Shown here: piece by piece, positions 43,351 through 53,700 of the stretch
Layout of the letters: each line of letters starts with the position of its first letter
Numbering within the stretch: position 1 is the stretch's first letter
Assembly: GCF_900129445.1 (NCBI RefSeq)
Contig: NZ_FQVT01000007.1
Span: forward strand, 62,001-126,000
DNA length: 64,000 nt
Source of the DNA: Salegentibacter echinorum
Lineage (GTDB): Bacteria > Bacteroidota > Bacteroidia > Flavobacteriales > Flavobacteriaceae
Direction of reading: 5' to 3'
Program-made: the position numbers and the translations under genes
Notes under the pieces: generated by a model
The model's database searches: none
Told to the model about the DNA's origin: nothing
The model's input: only the letters and a program-made list of their open reading frames with translations

Positions 43351-45963
43351 ATGGCAGAGAAAAAAGTATTAGGTCAAAAAACGGAACGAGTAGAAACCCT
43401 TGAAACTGAAGTGAAAAAATTTGCTGAGAATCTGCCATACTGGGCTAAATACCTTGCCGGGAAAATCTTATCAGGGAATAATATTTCCGATGAAAATATA
43501 GATATTTCTTATTCTTATTTACTCGAAGAAATAGGTTTAAAAGAACTAACTGAGAAACCCGAACTTGAAATTAAATATAATAAACAAAATGCAGATGCAT
43601 ATAAAAGTGATTTGATCTTAACCAAATTGCAAAATGTTGAAGGAGTAAATGCTTTAGCTGAGAATCAGATTGTTGAATTCGGTCCTAATCTCACGATTAT
43701 CTATGGTACCAATGGTTCTGGGAAATCAGGCTATGTTAGATTGTTGAAAAAAAAGTTTTACTCAAAATCACCCGAAGATATTTTACAGAATGTGCATAGC
43801 GACGAGAGACATAAATCTACAAATGCAAAATTTACTTTTCGTTCAAATAACGAGGGTATATCGTTAAACTTTACCGATGAAAATAAACCTGAATTTGAGC
43901 AATTTTCCGTTTTTGATGGGAAAAGCGTTATAAACCATCTACAATATAAGAATGAATTTGAATTTCGTCCAGCGGGATTGAGCTTTTTTGCTGAATATAC
44001 GGATGCTATAAATAGAGTAGAACAAAAATTAAATACTGAAATCACTACTAAGCAAGCGGGTAATACCGCAGTTGATCTTTCAGACTTATTTGAAGGGGAG
44101 TCTGAAATAAAAACTATCGTCCAAAATTTAAATGCTAAAACAAATCTTGAAGATCTAAAAAAATACACCCCTTTTTCCGATGCGGATAAGACCAAAAAAG
44201 AAAATATTCAAAAAGAATATGATGACTTGCTTCTAGCGTCCAAAGGCAAGGAAAAAAGAATAAAAAAGCTTCAAAATATAAAGCGACTTTTAGATGAGAA
44301 CAAGGAAAAGATTGAAAGACTCAACAAATTTTCTACATCAGAATTTTTATCAAAAATAAAAGAGGCAATTAAGGATTGCATAACTAAGGAAGAAAAAGCA
44401 AAAGTAGAAGGTATCGAAAGCTTTAAAACCACTAAAATAAACGGAATAGGAACAGAAGCTTGGAAGGGTTTTATTGCAGCTGCCAAAGAATTTGCCCAGC
44501 AACAAATAACCAAAAATAATAACTATCCTTCAAAAGAAGATAATTGCTTGCTTTGCCAACAACCGCTTTCTGAAGATGCAGAAAAATTAATTAACAGTTA
44601 TTGGGAATTCGTAAAAAGCGAAGCAGAAGAAAATGTAAAAACGGCACAGGAAAAATTGAATAAAATTGAGAATTTTCTTACCAAACTTGAATTTGACCTG
44701 TTTCCTACTGATAATACGCTTACTAATTGGCTTGAAGAAAATCGCCCAAAAGATTTAGAATTCTTTAATAAAAGTCTATCCAAACTAAAAGAACTTTCTG
44801 AAAATATTGTTTCAGATATTCAAGGTAAGAAAACAAACGACAGACCTGAATTAAAAATTAGCCTTGAGAAACACACAAGTCTTGATACTGGATTAGATGC
44901 TACTATCAAATCTCTTATAACTGATGAGCAAATTAAAGAATTACAAGAATTAAAAAGGAATAGAACATTTATAGAGCATAAAGAAAGGTTTAACAATCAT
45001 TTTGAAAAGTTTGAAACCTATATAAAAAAACAAATTTGGCTTGAAAAGGCAAATAAAGCCGATTTCGCAAAACGTAAGATAACTGATACCGAAAAATCGT
45101 TATCAAATAAATACTTCAACCAAAAGTATATTGATATTTTTAATAGCGAGTGTAAAAAGCTGAATGGAAATTTTGGAATTGAAATAAATCATACTGGTTC
45201 AGCAGGAAAAACCTTCAGACAGTTAAAATTAAAAGGAAAAAACCCTAACGCAGTTCTTAGTGAAGGAGAACAAAAAGTAATAGCTATTTCAGATTTTATT
45301 ACTGAAATGAAATTATCAGAAATTAATCGGGGAGTCATTTTTGACGATCCTGTAACTTCTTTAGATGAAAAGAGAAAAAGCGAAATAGCAGAAAGATTGG
45401 TTAATGAATCCGTCAATAAGCAAGTCGTTATTTTTACTCATGATTTAGTTTTTGTTTCTTCCCTTATTGGTCATTCTAAAGCACTTGAATTAGATATAGG
45501 ATGTCATTGGATTGAAAATGTTGATGGGAATCAGCCTGGAACTATTTGGTTAAACAATACACCTTCTTTTGAGAAAAATTACAAAACCTCAGGGAAAGCT
45601 CAATCTTATTATGACAAGGCAAAGAAATTACCTCCTCAAGAAAGAGAGGATAAAATTAAAAATGGATTTGCCGCATTGAGAACAGCTTATGAAACACAAG
45701 TAGTATTTGGCCTTTTTAATGGAGTGGTTCAACGCTTTGAGGAAAGGGTAAGTGTTGATAGTTTAAGTGGTGTGGTGTTTAATTTAGAAATACGAGACAA
45801 AATACTTGATAGCTTTTACCAATGTTGCCGTTATATGGAAGGTCATTCCCATAGTGACAAGTATGTCTACAGAAAACCAACTTTAGAAAATCTCAACGAA
45901 GAAATTATAAAATTTAATGAAGTCAAAAAGGAAATTAAAGCAGTGGGGAAAATACAAAAGTAG
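43351..45963 (+). CDS. RloC-like zinc-hook AAA ATPase (putative anticodon nuclease)
   Basis: An 870-residue SMC/Rad50-like protein. The Walker A loop YGTNGSGKSGY is near residues 117-127; long coiled coils surround a zinc hook CLLC (C399, C402); the signature LSEGEQK and Walker B IFDDPVTSLDE (D665/D666) follow. The C-terminal region has R777-x3-E781 (LRTAYE) and H832 (EGHSHSD), which could be the Arg-Glu-His triad of PrrC/RloC anticodon nucleases, although the Glu-His spacing (51) is longer than in PrrC. It sits just upstream of a type I restriction operon, as PrrC does beside type Ic enzymes. The ATPase call is firm; the nuclease is inference. Confidence 0.72.
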   Translation: MAEKKVLGQKTERVETLETEVKKFAENLPYWAKYLAGKILSGNNISDENIDISYSYLLEEIGLKELTEKPELEIKYNKQNADAYKSDLILTKLQNVEGVNALAENQIVEFGPNLTIIYGTNGSGKSGYVRLLKKKFYSKSPEDILQNVHSDERHKSTNAKFTFRSNNEGISLNFTDENKPEFEQFSVFDGKSVINHLQYKNEFEFRPAGLSFFAEYTDAINRVEQKLNTEITTKQAGNTAVDLSDLFEGESEIKTIVQNLNAKTNLEDLKKYTPFSDADKTKKENIQKEYDDLLLASKGKEKRIKKLQNIKRLLDENKEKIERLNKFSTSEFLSKIKEAIKDCITKEEKAKVEGIESFKTTKINGIGTEAWKGFIAAAKEFAQQQITKNNNYPSKEDNCLLCQQPLSEDAEKLINSYWEFVKSEAEENVKTAQEKLNKIENFLTKLEFDLFPTDNTLTNWLEENRPKDLEFFNKSLSKLKELSENIVSDIQGKKTNDRPELKISLEKHTSLDTGLDATIKSLITDEQIKELQELKRNRTFIEHKERFNNHFEKFETYIKKQIWLEKANKADFAKRKITDTEKSLSNKYFNQKYIDIFNSECKKLNGNFGIEINHTGSAGKTFRQLKLKGKNPNAVLSEGEQKVIAISDFITEMKLSEINRGVIFDDPVTSLDEKRKSEIAERLVNESVNKQVVIFTHDLVFVSSLIGHSKALELDIGCHWIENVDGNQPGTIWLNNTPSFEKNYKTSGKAQSYYDKAKKLPPQEREDKIKNGFAALRTAYETQVVFGLFNGVVQRFEERVSVDSLSGVVFNLEIRDKILDSFYQCCRYMEGHSHSDKYVYRKPTLENLNEEIIKFNEVKKEIKAVGKIQK

Positions 45964-46083
45964 TAACAAAAGACTAATCAATATAGAAACAGAAATATTA
46001 TAAAATCCTACACTTTTCTCCAGTTTTTTGAATTAGATAACAAAACTTAAGTATTTTAGTCGCTGTAACGATTCACATCCTTT

Positions 46084-46272
46084 ATGAACAGGATTAAGAT
46101 AGTGCCGGAGTAGAAAGGAATAAAACAAATTTGGTTGTCTAAAAAATGGGCAAGAGCTATAATACGGTCAATGCTTATGCAAAATCGACAGCAATCACGT
46201 CTAAAAGTTTTAAATGAAATTGCACGCATCCTCGATGTGGATGTGAGCCAATTAATCTTATCGAATAAATAG
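46084..46272 (+). pseudogene. Broken XRE regulator of the type I restriction operon
   Basis: In frame from ATG 46084 it reads MNRIKIVPE, stop, KGIKQIWLSKK, then out of frame MGKSYNTVNAY, then back in frame QNRQQSRLKVLNEIARILDV and DVSQLILSNK with a stop at 46272. Pieced together this is a short Cro/CI-type regulator of about 64 residues, the sort found before hsdM in Bacteroidota. It has one premature stop (46111-46113) and two compensating deletions (one base in an A run, two bases after NAY). The intact copy should have ended 5 bp before hsdM. Confidence 0.72.
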
Positions 46273-46277
46273 AGTAC

Positions 46278-48416
46278 ATGACCAACGAACAATTAAAAGA
46301 ATTAGAAGACAAGCTCTGGGATGCCGCCAATTCTTTACGGGCTTATGGCGGACTAAAAGCTTCAGATTACGCCGTACCGGTATTGGGCTTGATTTTTCTA
46401 AAGTTTGCCGAAAATAAATACAGCCAATTCGAGCCACAGATTAAAAAGGAATTTGAAAAGGGCAAAGGCACGCGCATGGAGCGAAAGATGGAAGAAATTG
46501 CTTTGGCCACATGTGGCTTCTATTTGCCCGAAGAAGCACGTTTTGATACGCTTTTAAATTTGCCCGGCGACCAAAGCCTGGCAAAAGCACTAAAAGCTGC
46601 GATGGTGGGTATTGAAAAACACCAGGATGCCAAGTTTCAAGATGTACTGCCTACAGAGGCCTATTTCGATATCGAAAAGAAGAAGGCCGATATCCTGCCG
46701 CAATTACTGAAAGCTTTTTCAGATATTCCAAAAGAAGCAAGCGGTGATGTCTTTGGGAAGATCTACGAATATTTCTTAGGGAAGTTTGCTATGGCCGAAG
46801 GCCAGAAAGGCGGCGAGTTTTTTACGCCTATTTCTGTGGTGCGGTTTATTGTGGAAGTTATTGAACCTTTTAACGGCAAAATTTTAGATCCTGCCTGTGG
46901 TTCCGGGGGTATGTTTGTGCAATCGGCCCGCTTTGTAGAGCAGAGCAATCAGGATTTGAAAGATATTTACGTTTGCGGACAGGAATATATGGGCGAAACC
47001 GTGCGCTTGGCCAAGATGAACTTATTGGTGAATAATCTTCGGGGTGAAATTATAGAAACTAATTCTTATGAAAACGATCCCCACGAGAGTTATGGCAAGT
47101 TTGATTATGTGATGGCGAATCCCCCGTTTAATGTGAAATCTGTAAAGGAAAGTACCGTTAAAAATGACCCACGCTTTTACGAATACGGCTTACCCAAGAA
47201 TAAAGGCAAAAAAGATGATAAAATCTCAGATGCTAATTACCTTTGGATTTCACTCTTTGCTACTTCCTTAAAACCATCGACTAGCTCAGGTCAGGGCGGG
47301 CGTGCTGGTTTTGTAATGCCGAACTCTGCTTCTGATGCTAGAAATGCGGAATACGAAATTAGAAAAAAGATTGTTGACAGTGGCATTGTAGATTGTATGG
47401 TAAGTATGCCATCTAATATGTTTTTCACGGTGACTTTGCCGGCTACCTTATGGTTCTTCGATAAACAAAAAGTGCATACCGACCGCAAGGACAAAATCTT
47501 GTTTTTGGATGCCCGAAATGTGTATCGGCAAATAGACCGCGCCCACCGGGAATGGACCGAAGAGCAGCAACAAAACCTGGCGGCTATTGTACGCTTATAT
47601 CGTGGGGAAACCGAGCGTTATTTGGAACTGATAGATAGCTACTTAAAACAAGCCCATCAAGCCGAAAACAAGGTAGAGCCTTTAAAAGAAGTTTTGGTAA
47701 GTGCATTAAAGGAAAAAGTAGCGGCTTTAAAGAAATACACCGAAGAGACTGAGACGGAAAAGCGAACCCCAACCAAAAAGGAGATTTTTGAAAAGGTAAA
47801 AGAATCTTTAAACGCTTTATTTCTTACAGAAGCCCAACAAAATGAGGAAGAATTAATATTACTTCAGGACTCGTTAACAGAAACACCCCTGGAAAACGAA
47901 AAGCAGAAAGCAGCTGCAAATCATTTAGCCTGGAAGGTAAAACAAAACGACTTTGATGAAACGGCTTTAAAGAAAGACGTTCACGCGTTTATTGAAATTT
48001 TTAAAGAAGCCGATAAAAAAGCCAAACTGAAGAGCGATAAAACCTGGGTAACGTTGGAACTGTCAAAAACAGATAAAAAATTAGAAGAAGCTTTAACTGC
48101 TTATACCAGTGCGGTAGATGAAAGTAAGTATTGGTTTGAAAATATAGATTGGCTGCAAAAACGTTTCCCGGAAGCCAAATACCAGGATGTGGTGGGCTTA
48201 TGCAAAATGGCTGATAGAACTGAGTATGTGGAAGAACAGGACTATTCCTTAAATGCAGGACGCTATGTTGGGGTGGAGATTGAAGATGATAATATAACTA
48301 AAGAAGAGTTTAATTTGAGACTTAAGTTAAGATCAGAATCTTTAGCGATGCTTAACAGTGAAGCTCATGTTTTAGAGAGTCAGATTGAAAATCGTTTGAA
48401 TAATTTGATTGTATGA
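46278..48416 (+). CDS. hsdM: Type I DNA methyltransferase, HsdM
   Basis: A 712-residue N6-adenine methyltransferase subunit. An N-terminal HsdM helical domain (residues ~1-140) is followed by motif I DPACGSGGMF (near 205) and motif IV NPPF (near 280). A long coiled, charged C-terminal extension (about 420-690) makes it larger than usual. Residues ~333-339 read PSTSSGQ, encoded by a REP-like sequence inserted in frame between motif IV and NSASDARNAEYEI. The stop overlaps hsdS by 4 bp. Confidence 0.93.
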   Translation: MTNEQLKELEDKLWDAANSLRAYGGLKASDYAVPVLGLIFLKFAENKYSQFEPQIKKEFEKGKGTRMERKMEEIALATCGFYLPEEARFDTLLNLPGDQSLAKALKAAMVGIEKHQDAKFQDVLPTEAYFDIEKKKADILPQLLKAFSDIPKEASGDVFGKIYEYFLGKFAMAEGQKGGEFFTPISVVRFIVEVIEPFNGKILDPACGSGGMFVQSARFVEQSNQDLKDIYVCGQEYMGETVRLAKMNLLVNNLRGEIIETNSYENDPHESYGKFDYVMANPPFNVKSVKESTVKNDPRFYEYGLPKNKGKKDDKISDANYLWISLFATSLKPSTSSGQGGRAGFVMPNSASDARNAEYEIRKKIVDSGIVDCMVSMPSNMFFTVTLPATLWFFDKQKVHTDRKDKILFLDARNVYRQIDRAHREWTEEQQQNLAAIVRLYRGETERYLELIDSYLKQAHQAENKVEPLKEVLVSALKEKVAALKKYTEETETEKRTPTKKEIFEKVKESLNALFLTEAQQNEEELILLQDSLTETPLENEKQKAAANHLAWKVKQNDFDETALKKDVHAFIEIFKEADKKAKLKSDKTWVTLELSKTDKKLEEALTAYTSAVDESKYWFENIDWLQKRFPEAKYQDVVGLCKMADRTEYVEEQDYSLNAGRYVGVEIEDDNITKEEFNLRLKLRSESLAMLNSEAHVLESQIENRLNNLIV

Positions 48417-49678
48417 GTTTGAATTATAAAATATCACCCCTTAATGAAGTCTGTTCAGAAATTATAGACTGTGTTAACAAGACAGCTCCTGTGGTAGATT
48501 ATGAAACGCCATACAAAATGATAAGAACAACAAATGTGAAAAAAGGATATATTGATGTTGATACAGTTCGATATGTAACCAAAAAGACATTTGAAAAATG
48601 GACGAGACGAGCTAAACCTAAAAGGAATGATATTGTTCTTACTAGAGAAGCTCCATTAGGCGAAATAGGTTTATTAAGAAGTGACGATAATATTTTTCTT
48701 GGTCAAAGATTGATACAGTATAGAGCTAATAAAAAGGTTATAGATCAACATTATTTATATTATGCTTTTCAGGATTCATTTATGCAAGGTCAAATAAAAT
48801 CTTATGGTTCAGGAGCAACTGTAGAACATTTGAGAATTGGTGATTGTGAAACAATAAAAGTCAAATACCCAAGCCTTCCCACCCAAAAGAAAATTGCCTC
48901 CATACTTTCTGCCTATGACGATTTGATAGAAAATAACAACCAACGCATTCAGCTGTTGGAAGAAATGGCAGAAGAAATTTACAAAGAGTGGTTTGTGCGT
49001 TTGCGTTTCCCGGGTTATCAAGACAGTAAATTCTTTAATAAAAATGGGGAGGAAGTGCCACACGGTACAGTTGGTGCTTTGCCAGAGGGATGGAAAGAAG
49101 GCACCGTTGGAGATTTAATTGAAATAAAGAAAGGGAAAAATATTACTAAAACAACGATTAAGGAAGGAACTGTTCCAGTAGTAGCGGGTGGATTACAACC
49201 TGCATATTATCATAATACCTCAAACACTAAATCACCAACTATAACAGTAAGTGCTTCCGGAGCAAATGCTGGTTTTGTTAACTTTTATTATGAAGATATT
49301 TGGGCTTCTGACTGCTCATTCATAGACACAGAAATGACCGATTGGCTATACTTCTTTTATTCAACCTTAAAAACTAGACAGAAAGAAGTTTATCATTTAC
49401 AAAAAGGATCTGCACAACCACATGTCTATCCTAGCGATATTATGAGTCTAAATTTAAAATATCCAAAAGACAATCTGATAAATAAGTTTGAGGAAATGAT
49501 TAAGCCATTTTATGAAGAAATCAGTGTTCTAAAGAACAAAAACCAAGTCCTCCAGGAAACCAGGGATCTGTTATTGCCACGTTTAATCAGTGGAAAGTTG
49601 AATGTAGATGATCTTGATGTAGAAAATAATTCGATAACGGCTATGGCTGCGGAGCCGGAAGAAGCCTATAAAAGCTAA
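48413..49678 (+). CDS. hsdS: Type I specificity subunit, HsdS
   Basis: A 421-residue target-recognition subunit. Two variable DNA-binding domains (about 1-150 and 225-360) are separated by the first conserved helix (LPTQKKIASILSAYDDLIEN) and closed by the second (LQETRDLLLPRLISGKLNVD). The halves differ, so the target should be bipartite and asymmetric. It starts with an ATGA overlap on hsdM. Confidence 0.93.
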   Translation: MSLNYKISPLNEVCSEIIDCVNKTAPVVDYETPYKMIRTTNVKKGYIDVDTVRYVTKKTFEKWTRRAKPKRNDIVLTREAPLGEIGLLRSDDNIFLGQRLIQYRANKKVIDQHYLYYAFQDSFMQGQIKSYGSGATVEHLRIGDCETIKVKYPSLPTQKKIASILSAYDDLIENNNQRIQLLEEMAEEIYKEWFVRLRFPGYQDSKFFNKNGEEVPHGTVGALPEGWKEGTVGDLIEIKKGKNITKTTIKEGTVPVVAGGLQPAYYHNTSNTKSPTITVSASGANAGFVNFYYEDIWASDCSFIDTEMTDWLYFFYSTLKTRQKEVYHLQKGSAQPHVYPSDIMSLNLKYPKDNLINKFEEMIKPFYEEISVLKNKNQVLQETRDLLLPRLISGKLNVDDLDVENNSITAMAAEPEEAYKS

Positions 49679-49690
49679 AGAATAAAGGGA

Positions 49691-50740
49691 ATGAGTATAG
49701 AAAAGCAATTATCGCCAGAAAAATGGTTTGCCAATATTCAGCATAAAATTGAGCTTGCGCAACATAATACTGCCCTAAAAGTAAATCAGGATTTATTACA
49801 GCTCTATTATGAGATTGGACGTTCTATTATAGAGGTGCAGGAGCAATTAGGATGGGGAAGCCAAATTATAGATCAATTGGCCGCCCACATCAAAGAGAAT
49901 TTTCCAGAATCGACAGGGTTTTCCGTACGAAACCTTAAATATATGCGTGCTTTTGCGGCAGCTTATCCAGAATTTCCAATTGTGCAAGTGCCGCTTGCAC
50001 AAAACAACAAAGAATTAGTGCAAGTATCGCTTGCACAAATACCCTGGTACCATCATATCAGTTTATTAACCAAAGTGAAAGACCTGGCAGAAAGGGTGTT
50101 TTACTTGCTGGAAACGGCTAAAAACGGCTGGAGCAGGGATACTATGTTGTTGCAAATAAAATCAGATCTATATAAGCGCCAGGGGAGTGCAATCACTAAT
50201 TTTAAAGATACCTTGCCACCCTCCCAATCAGACTTAGCCCAACAAACCATTAAAGATCCTTATGTTTTTGACTTTATGAGCTTAACACAGCCATTTAAAG
50301 AAAAAGACCTGGAGGTTCAATTAATCAACCACGTTTCTAAATTTTTATTAGAACTCGGTAAGGGCTTTGCCTTTATTGGAAAACAATATCAGCTAAAAAT
50401 GGCTGAGCAAGATTATTATTTAGATTTACTCTTCTACCACGTTAGCTTGAAATGTTATGTGGTCATAGAATTAAAAAACACCAGGTTTATTCCGGAATAT
50501 GCCGGGAAACTAAATTTTTATTTATCGGCTGTGGATGATAAGCTAAAAACAGAATATGAGCAGCCTTCAATTGGTATTTTATTATGTAGGGATAAAAATA
50601 ATTTAGAAGTTGAATTTGCTTTAAGAGGTATGAGCCAGCCTATGGGCGTAAGTGAATTTACCCTAACCGAAATTTTGCCAGAGGAATTAAAAAGTAGCTT
50701 GCCCACGGTTGAAGAAATTGAAAACGAACTCGAAAAATAA
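49691..50740 (+). CDS. DUF1016/YhcG-family PD-(D/E)xK nuclease, copy 2
   Basis: A 349-residue protein. The DUF1016_N part reads LLQLYYEIGRSIIEVQEQLG WGSQIIDQLAAHIKENFPES, NLKYMRAF, then WYHHISLLTKV. The C-terminal nuclease domain reads KGFAFIGKQYQLKMAEQDYY LDLLFYHVSLKCYVVIELK. Residues ~97-116 contain a duplicated VQVxLAQ, encoded by two small DNA palindromes, at the same place where copy 1 carries a different palindrome. It sits between hsdS and hsdR, 12 bp after hsdS and 3 bp before hsdR. Confidence 0.88.
   Translation: MSIEKQLSPEKWFANIQHKIELAQHNTALKVNQDLLQLYYEIGRSIIEVQEQLGWGSQIIDQLAAHIKENFPESTGFSVRNLKYMRAFAAAYPEFPIVQVPLAQNNKELVQVSLAQIPWYHHISLLTKVKDLAERVFYLLETAKNGWSRDTMLLQIKSDLYKRQGSAITNFKDTLPPSQSDLAQQTIKDPYVFDFMSLTQPFKEKDLEVQLINHVSKFLLELGKGFAFIGKQYQLKMAEQDYYLDLLFYHVSLKCYVVIELKNTRFIPEYAGKLNFYLSAVDDKLKTEYEQPSIGILLCRDKNNLEVEFALRGMSQPMGVSEFTLTEILPEELKSSLPTVEEIENELEK
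49980..50036. repeat. Two tandem palindromes inside DUF1016 copy 2
   Basis: TTGTGCAAG / CTTGCACAA with a 5-nt loop (49980-50002) and GTGCAAG / CTTGCAC with a 5-nt loop (50018-50036). Both are in frame and look like a duplicated unit. Confidence 0.65.
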
Positions 50741-50743
50741 CGC

Positions 50744-53700
50744 ATGGCATTTTTAAACGAATCACATATAGAGGATGCAGATGTTCAATTCTTTTTAGAA
50801 GAGCTGCAATACAATCAACATATCAATGCCTGGGAGAAGCAGTTAGTGGGTAGGGACAGTCTAAAAGACGTCGTGCTAAAGGATCGGTTGCAAGCCAAAC
50901 TTAACCTGTTGAATCCGCAATTACCTGTTGAATGCATCGATACTGCAATGCGCGAGCTGTGCAAAAGTAGAGCTTCCCTTAATCCTGTAATGGCCAATAA
51001 GGAGGTGTATGAGCTCATTAGAAACGGTATTCCCGTCACCTATAATAATGAGAACGGTAGGGAGGAAAATGATTATGTAAAGGTGATTGATTTTGAGCAG
51101 CCACAACAGAATGATTTTGTGGTGGTGTCTCAGTTAAGTATCGAGTACCTTCAAACGGAGAATATTACACGAAGACCAGATTTATTGCTCTATGTGAATG
51201 GCTTGCCTTTGGTAATGATTGAGCTGAAAAATGCTACTGAAAAAGTGAAATCGGGCTTTGATGTTAACCTAAGACGTTACAAACGGGATATCCCACAATT
51301 GTTTTGGTATAATTGCTTTGTGGGTATTTCCAATGGTATTCAAACCAGGGTAGGATCTTTTAACGCTCCCTGGGAACATTTTTTCTCCTGGGTGAAATTA
51401 AAAGATTCAGCAGTATCACACGAACAACCAAACCGGGAAGAGGTAGAAGCAGAAAGCAAAACTACAGGAAATCATTTAAGCCTTAAGCTTTTTGGAAGAG
51501 GTTTGTGTCAAAAAGTGAGTTTGCTGGATTACTTTGAGAATTTCGTCTTGTATCATAGAAACAAGGTAAAGATTATCGCTAAAAACCATCAGTTTTTAGG
51601 AGTCAATAATGCGGTAAAATCGCTAAACCAAAGGGCGGGTAAAAAAGGAAAGCTGGGCGTTTTTTGGCATACGCAAGGTTCAGGGAAATCCTATTCCATG
51701 ATATTTTATTCGCGTAAAATTCAGCGGAAAGTAGAAGGCAACTGGTCTTTCTTAATTGTAACCGATCGTAAAGATTTGGATGATCAGATCTACCGAAATT
51801 TTAAGGAAACGGAAACTATTGCTGAAACTAAGGATCAGAAAGAAAATTACTACCGCCCAACTTCAAGAAAAGTGTTGCAAGATTATTTGCAATCTAACCG
51901 GACTTATCTGTTTAGCCTCATTCATAAGTTCGGGATTGAAAAAGGGAAAACCTATCCGGAACTCACAAATAGGGATAATTGGATTGTGATGGTAGATGAA
52001 GCGCACCGTACCCAATACAAAGGATTTGGTGAAAATATGCGAATAGCTATTCCAAAAGCGCAGTACATCGCCTTTACGGGAACGCCATTATTAAGAAGTG
52101 AAAAAACGAAAGACTGGTTTGGGCCTTATATTTCTGAATACAATTTTGCTCAAAGTATAGAAGATGGCGCAACAGTGCCCTTGTATTACAAAAAGAGTGT
52201 TCCTAGAGTAGAACAAGTCAATGAAGATTTGGTGGGAAATGCCGCTGAAATCCTCGAAGATGAAAACTTAACAGAGGAACAAAAGAAGAAACTGGATCGA
52301 GAATATTCCACTTTACTACAGGTGGTAAGACGAGAAGATCGTTTACAGGAAATTGCGAAGCATATTGTTCAGCATTACCCTTATCGACTTGATGTTGAGA
52401 ATGCAGAAAAAGAACGAAAACCGATGAAAGCCATGGTGGTTTGTATCGATAAGTTTACAGCCGTTCGCATGTATGAGTTTGTGCAGGAAGCACAGAAAAA
52501 AGAAATAAGGGAACTGCGTAAAAAGATTGTAAAAGAAAAAGATCCTGAAATAAAAGAGCGTTACAAGCGAGCAATCGTTTTTATGGAAGAGACCAGAATG
52601 GCTGCCGTAATAAGTGGGGAAGGGACAGAGAAAGAAGAAAAGGAGAAGTTTGAGAAAGAAGGATTAAACATTAGTCCGCATAGGAAGTTGATGGACTATC
52701 CAGATGAAGATGGCCGGAATATTGAAGATTATTTTAAAGACCCCAATAGCAATTATAGAATGGTATTCGTTACCGCCATGTGGTTAACAGGCTTTGATGC
52801 GCCTTCGGTTTCTACTTTGTACTTAGATAAACCGATGCAAAACCATACGTTGATGCAGGCCATTGCCAGGGCGAATCGGGTTATTGAAGGTAAGAAAAAT
52901 GGTTTGATAATCGATTATTTTGGCGTATTCCGAAACTTGCAAAAAGCTTTAGCAGCTTATGCAGAAGGCACAAAAGGGAAAGCTTCTGAAGACGATGATG
53001 CCGATGAATTCCCTGTAAAGGAATTTGATGAATTGATGGCATTATTAGAGGAAGGAATTGCTGAAGCAAAAGCCTATTGCAAAGCATTGGGTGCCGATAT
53101 TGATGCCATTATTAATTTGGGTGAAAAGGGATTTGCTGAGGTTGAACTCTTTCAGGAATACGCAGATATTATCTTGGAAAATGATGAATATAAAAAACAT
53201 TTAGGCTTGTTTGTGAATACCATTGTTAGTTTATACGATTCGGCAAAACCAGAAATATACAGCCATCCAAAAATTAAAAAGGAACGCGATGTTTTTGAGT
53301 ATCTTAAAAAGGTTGTGGATAGACAGGTAGATCAAGATGAAGCCATTGAAAGAGCTAAAAAACGCCTGGACGGTTTACTTGATTCTAGTGTACTCGGAAA
53401 AGGGGATTTAGCAAAAGATGTTTTGAAAGAGTACAGTATTCGAAATTCCAAACAAATAGATTTGAGCAAGTTGAATTTTGCGCAATTGCGAGCAGAGTTT
53501 CCTGAAAAGAAACATCAGAACATTCAATTTGCAGATCTAAGGGAATTGATGGAAGTAAAGCTGAAGAAAATGTTGGCTCAAAATAAGACCAGAGGTTCTT
53601 TTCTAGCCCGTTTTGAGAGTGTGATAGAAGAATATAACTCTGGAAGTTTGTCTATTGAAGAAGCTTATGAAAAATTGCTGAAACAGGCAGAAGATCTTTC

